DNA of 64,000 bases. Source: Silvibacterium acidisoli (lineage in GTDB: Bacteria; Acidobacteriota; Terriglobia; Terriglobales; Acidobacteriaceae). The stretch spans positions 3,472,001 to 3,536,000 of the forward strand of contig CP085323.1 in NCBI GenBank assembly GCA_022870745.1, read 5' to 3'. The notes beneath the pieces were generated by a model that searched no databases, was not told the origin of the DNA, and saw only the letters and a list, made by a program, of their open reading frames with translations. Every line of letters begins with the position of its first letter. The first letter of the stretch is position 1. Shown in pieces: positions 62,704-64,000 of the stretch. A program made the translations under genes and the position numbers.

Positions 62704-64000
62704 ATGTCTGCTCGCTCCTGGTTCTTCTCTTGTTCAGTAAGACTGGCTATCGTATTTGCTGCGTCTTTTCCTTTTGTAAATTCTCTTTCTGCCAAAAGTG
62801 GTCCAACCAGCTTCCCGATTACTTCAGTGGAGCAAGTGCCGCTCATCTCCAGCTTTGTTGAGGCGGACATGAACGGTGATGGCCTGCCAGACCTTGTCTA
62901 TCTGCAGGGCAATGGTCCCGAAGGAGCGCCAACCTACCCGTCAGTAGCGGTGCTGATTAATAATGGCTCGGGTTATGTCTCGCAGCCTGTGGTGTCAGCA
63001 CCTTTAGCTTGCTTCGCGGGAACCCCCATCGCGGCGGATGTAAACGGAGACAACAAACAGGACGCGATCCTTTCCTGCAACGGCTTTCTTGTCGTCATGC
63101 TTGGAAATGGGGACGGAACTTTTCAGGCACCTTCTACCACTGCGGCTCCCGGTCTATCTGCACTGTTGGCGGTCGATCTGAATGGCGATGGCTATCCCGA
63201 TATTATTGGCGTGGACAGCAGCACTAGTGGTCCGCCCCAGCCTGCGCAACTCAGCATCCTCTTGAATAAAGGTGTGGCATCACCGGGTAACTTCGGATCC
63301 GCGACATCGATCTCGGGTGGCGGAAGCACCATCCTTTCAGGGGACTTCAATGGCGATGGTAAGCAGGATGTGCTGATCGGCGCGCCCGGCGGAGGCGCCG
63401 CGCAAAATCCCATTGATATTTACTTCGGGAATGGAGACGGCACGCTGCAGGCGCCCGTTTCTGTCGGCAGTGGATCGATTTACACCTTCACAACCGGCGA
63501 CTGGAACGGCGACGGGGTTACGGACATTGCCTATGTCGCCACGCCAACAACGAACGCAGCGGCAAAGCTAATCATCGCCTCTGGCTCAACAAGCGGCCAG
63601 TTTACGACGAGCAGTTCATTTAGTGTCCCGACTGAATTAACTTACAGCCAGTTGCTAGCGCTCAAACATCCCAACGCAACGGGATATAATGCGGAGCTTG
63701 CACTGGTCGGCGACTTCACTACCCTCTTCTTCGGAGATGCAAGCGGTAACTTCGTCCAGGGACCGGGTTATTCTCTTTCTACCATCAATGGAACCGCGAT
63801 CGAGCAGGTTAATTCGGATAACTCTACAGCGCTGCAGTATTTTTCTGGAGGCTACCTTCTTAGCGCCCCGGTGAAGGACAGTGGTTTACAGGCGCTGCCG
63901 GCAGACGCAATCGATCACTTTGGTACGGTGTCTGCGTATTCGCTAGGCTTCCCTTCGACATATGCGCTTGGCGACCTGAATGGCGATGGCCTACCCGACC
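62704..64000 (+). CDS. Secreted FG-GAP/VCBS-repeat protein, 3' end outside window
   Basis: An open frame runs from the ATG at 62704 to the last base (432 codons, no stop). It starts with a signal peptide (MSARSWFFSCSVRLAIVFAA) followed by repeated calcium-binding-like blocks: ADMNGDGLPDLVYLQGNG, ADVNGDNKQDAILSCNGF, VDLNGDGYPDIIGVDSS, GDFNGDGKQDVLIGAPG, GDWNGDGVTDIAYVAT and GDLNGDGLPD at the window edge. These are FG-GAP/VCBS propeller blades. GAAGGT lies about 10 nt upstream. The role is probably extracellular binding. Confidence 0.88.
   Translation, partial: MSARSWFFSCSVRLAIVFAASFPFVNSLSAKSGPTSFPITSVEQVPLISSFVEADMNGDGLPDLVYLQGNGPEGAPTYPSVAVLINNGSGYVSQPVVSAPLACFAGTPIAADVNGDNKQDAILSCNGFLVVMLGNGDGTFQAPSTTAAPGLSALLAVDLNGDGYPDIIGVDSSTSGPPQPAQLSILLNKGVASPGNFGSATSISGGGSTILSGDFNGDGKQDVLIGAPGGGAAQNPIDIYFGNGDGTLQAPVSVGSGSIYTFTTGDWNGDGVTDIAYVATPTTNAAAKLIIASGSTSGQFTTSSSFSVPTELTYSQLLALKHPNATGYNAELALVGDFTTLFFGDASGNFVQGPGYSLSTINGTAIEQVNSDNSTALQYFSGGYLLSAPVKDSGLQALPADAIDHFGTVSAYSLGFPSTYALGDLNGDGLPD

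Overview
The window looks like chromosomal DNA from an acidobacterium (Acidobacteriaceae/Terriglobia-like). The best clues are a secreted VWFA-related protein of the acidobacterial type (31370-32563), an S55-type secreted protein, many Tat- or Sec-exported proteins of Gram-negative style (LolCD, Skp, M13 peptidase), a moderately high G+C content, and dispersed GGGTGCCCCAT-type palindromes of a kind I associate with this group. No tRNA, rRNA, insertion sequence, phage or CRISPR array was seen.

Left part (1-17 kb): the end of an unidentified gene, a small acidic protein, glutamine synthetase (glnA), an ECF sigma factor with its zinc-finger anti-sigma partner and a Skp/OmpH-like protein. Next comes a small accessory locus in which a decayed copy of a membrane-protein gene (4964-5324) and its intact parent (6357-7487) flank two unidentified small genes. 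A SulP transporter follows, divergent from an XRE-cupin regulator across a perfect 9-bp palindrome. Then come a MarR regulator divergent from a Pht5-like binding protein, recO, a CadC-like membrane regulator, and glyQ-glyS.

Middle part (17-45 kb): a YtxH protein, a four-TM Ala/Pro-rich membrane protein and clpC are followed by a minus-strand cluster with a secreted beta-propeller protein, a Cys-rich secreted protein, a LolC/E permease, a zinc phospholipase C-like protein and a LolD ATPase. This suggests an envelope or lipoprotein-export unit. Beyond it lie an alcohol dehydrogenase that has lost two catalytic zinc ligands, an S55 protein and the VWFA protein. An ABC exporter follows, whose transcript appears to begin with a 23-residue peptide gene behind a very strong ribosome binding site. 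The next genes are a Tat-exported amine oxidase, a frameshifted FUSC permease, thioredoxin 2, an AIM24 protein, a second alcohol dehydrogenase, and a regulator-rich minus-strand run (secreted protein, TetR, AraC, alpha/beta hydrolase). Most dispersed palindromes lie between 38 and 45 kb.

Right part (45-64 kb): an arsenic module (arsC-arsM divergent from arsR-acr3) is followed by the conserved translation block rplM-rpsI, rpsB-tsf and pyrH. An acyltransferase, a PilZ protein, two tandem beta-propeller lipoproteins and an M13 peptidase follow. A three-gene cluster (Tat-tagged gluconate-2-dehydrogenase subunit 3-like protein, GMC oxidoreductase, Tat-tagged TIM-barrel isomerase) is consistent with periplasmic sugar oxidation. 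The window ends inside a secreted FG-GAP/VCBS-repeat protein.

The strongest candidates for something undescribed are the 23-residue peptide ahead of the exporter, the duplicated membrane-protein/small-protein locus, and the zinc-less dehydrogenase. All motif and start-site statements come from reading the sequence; family names come from recognition and were not checked by a search.
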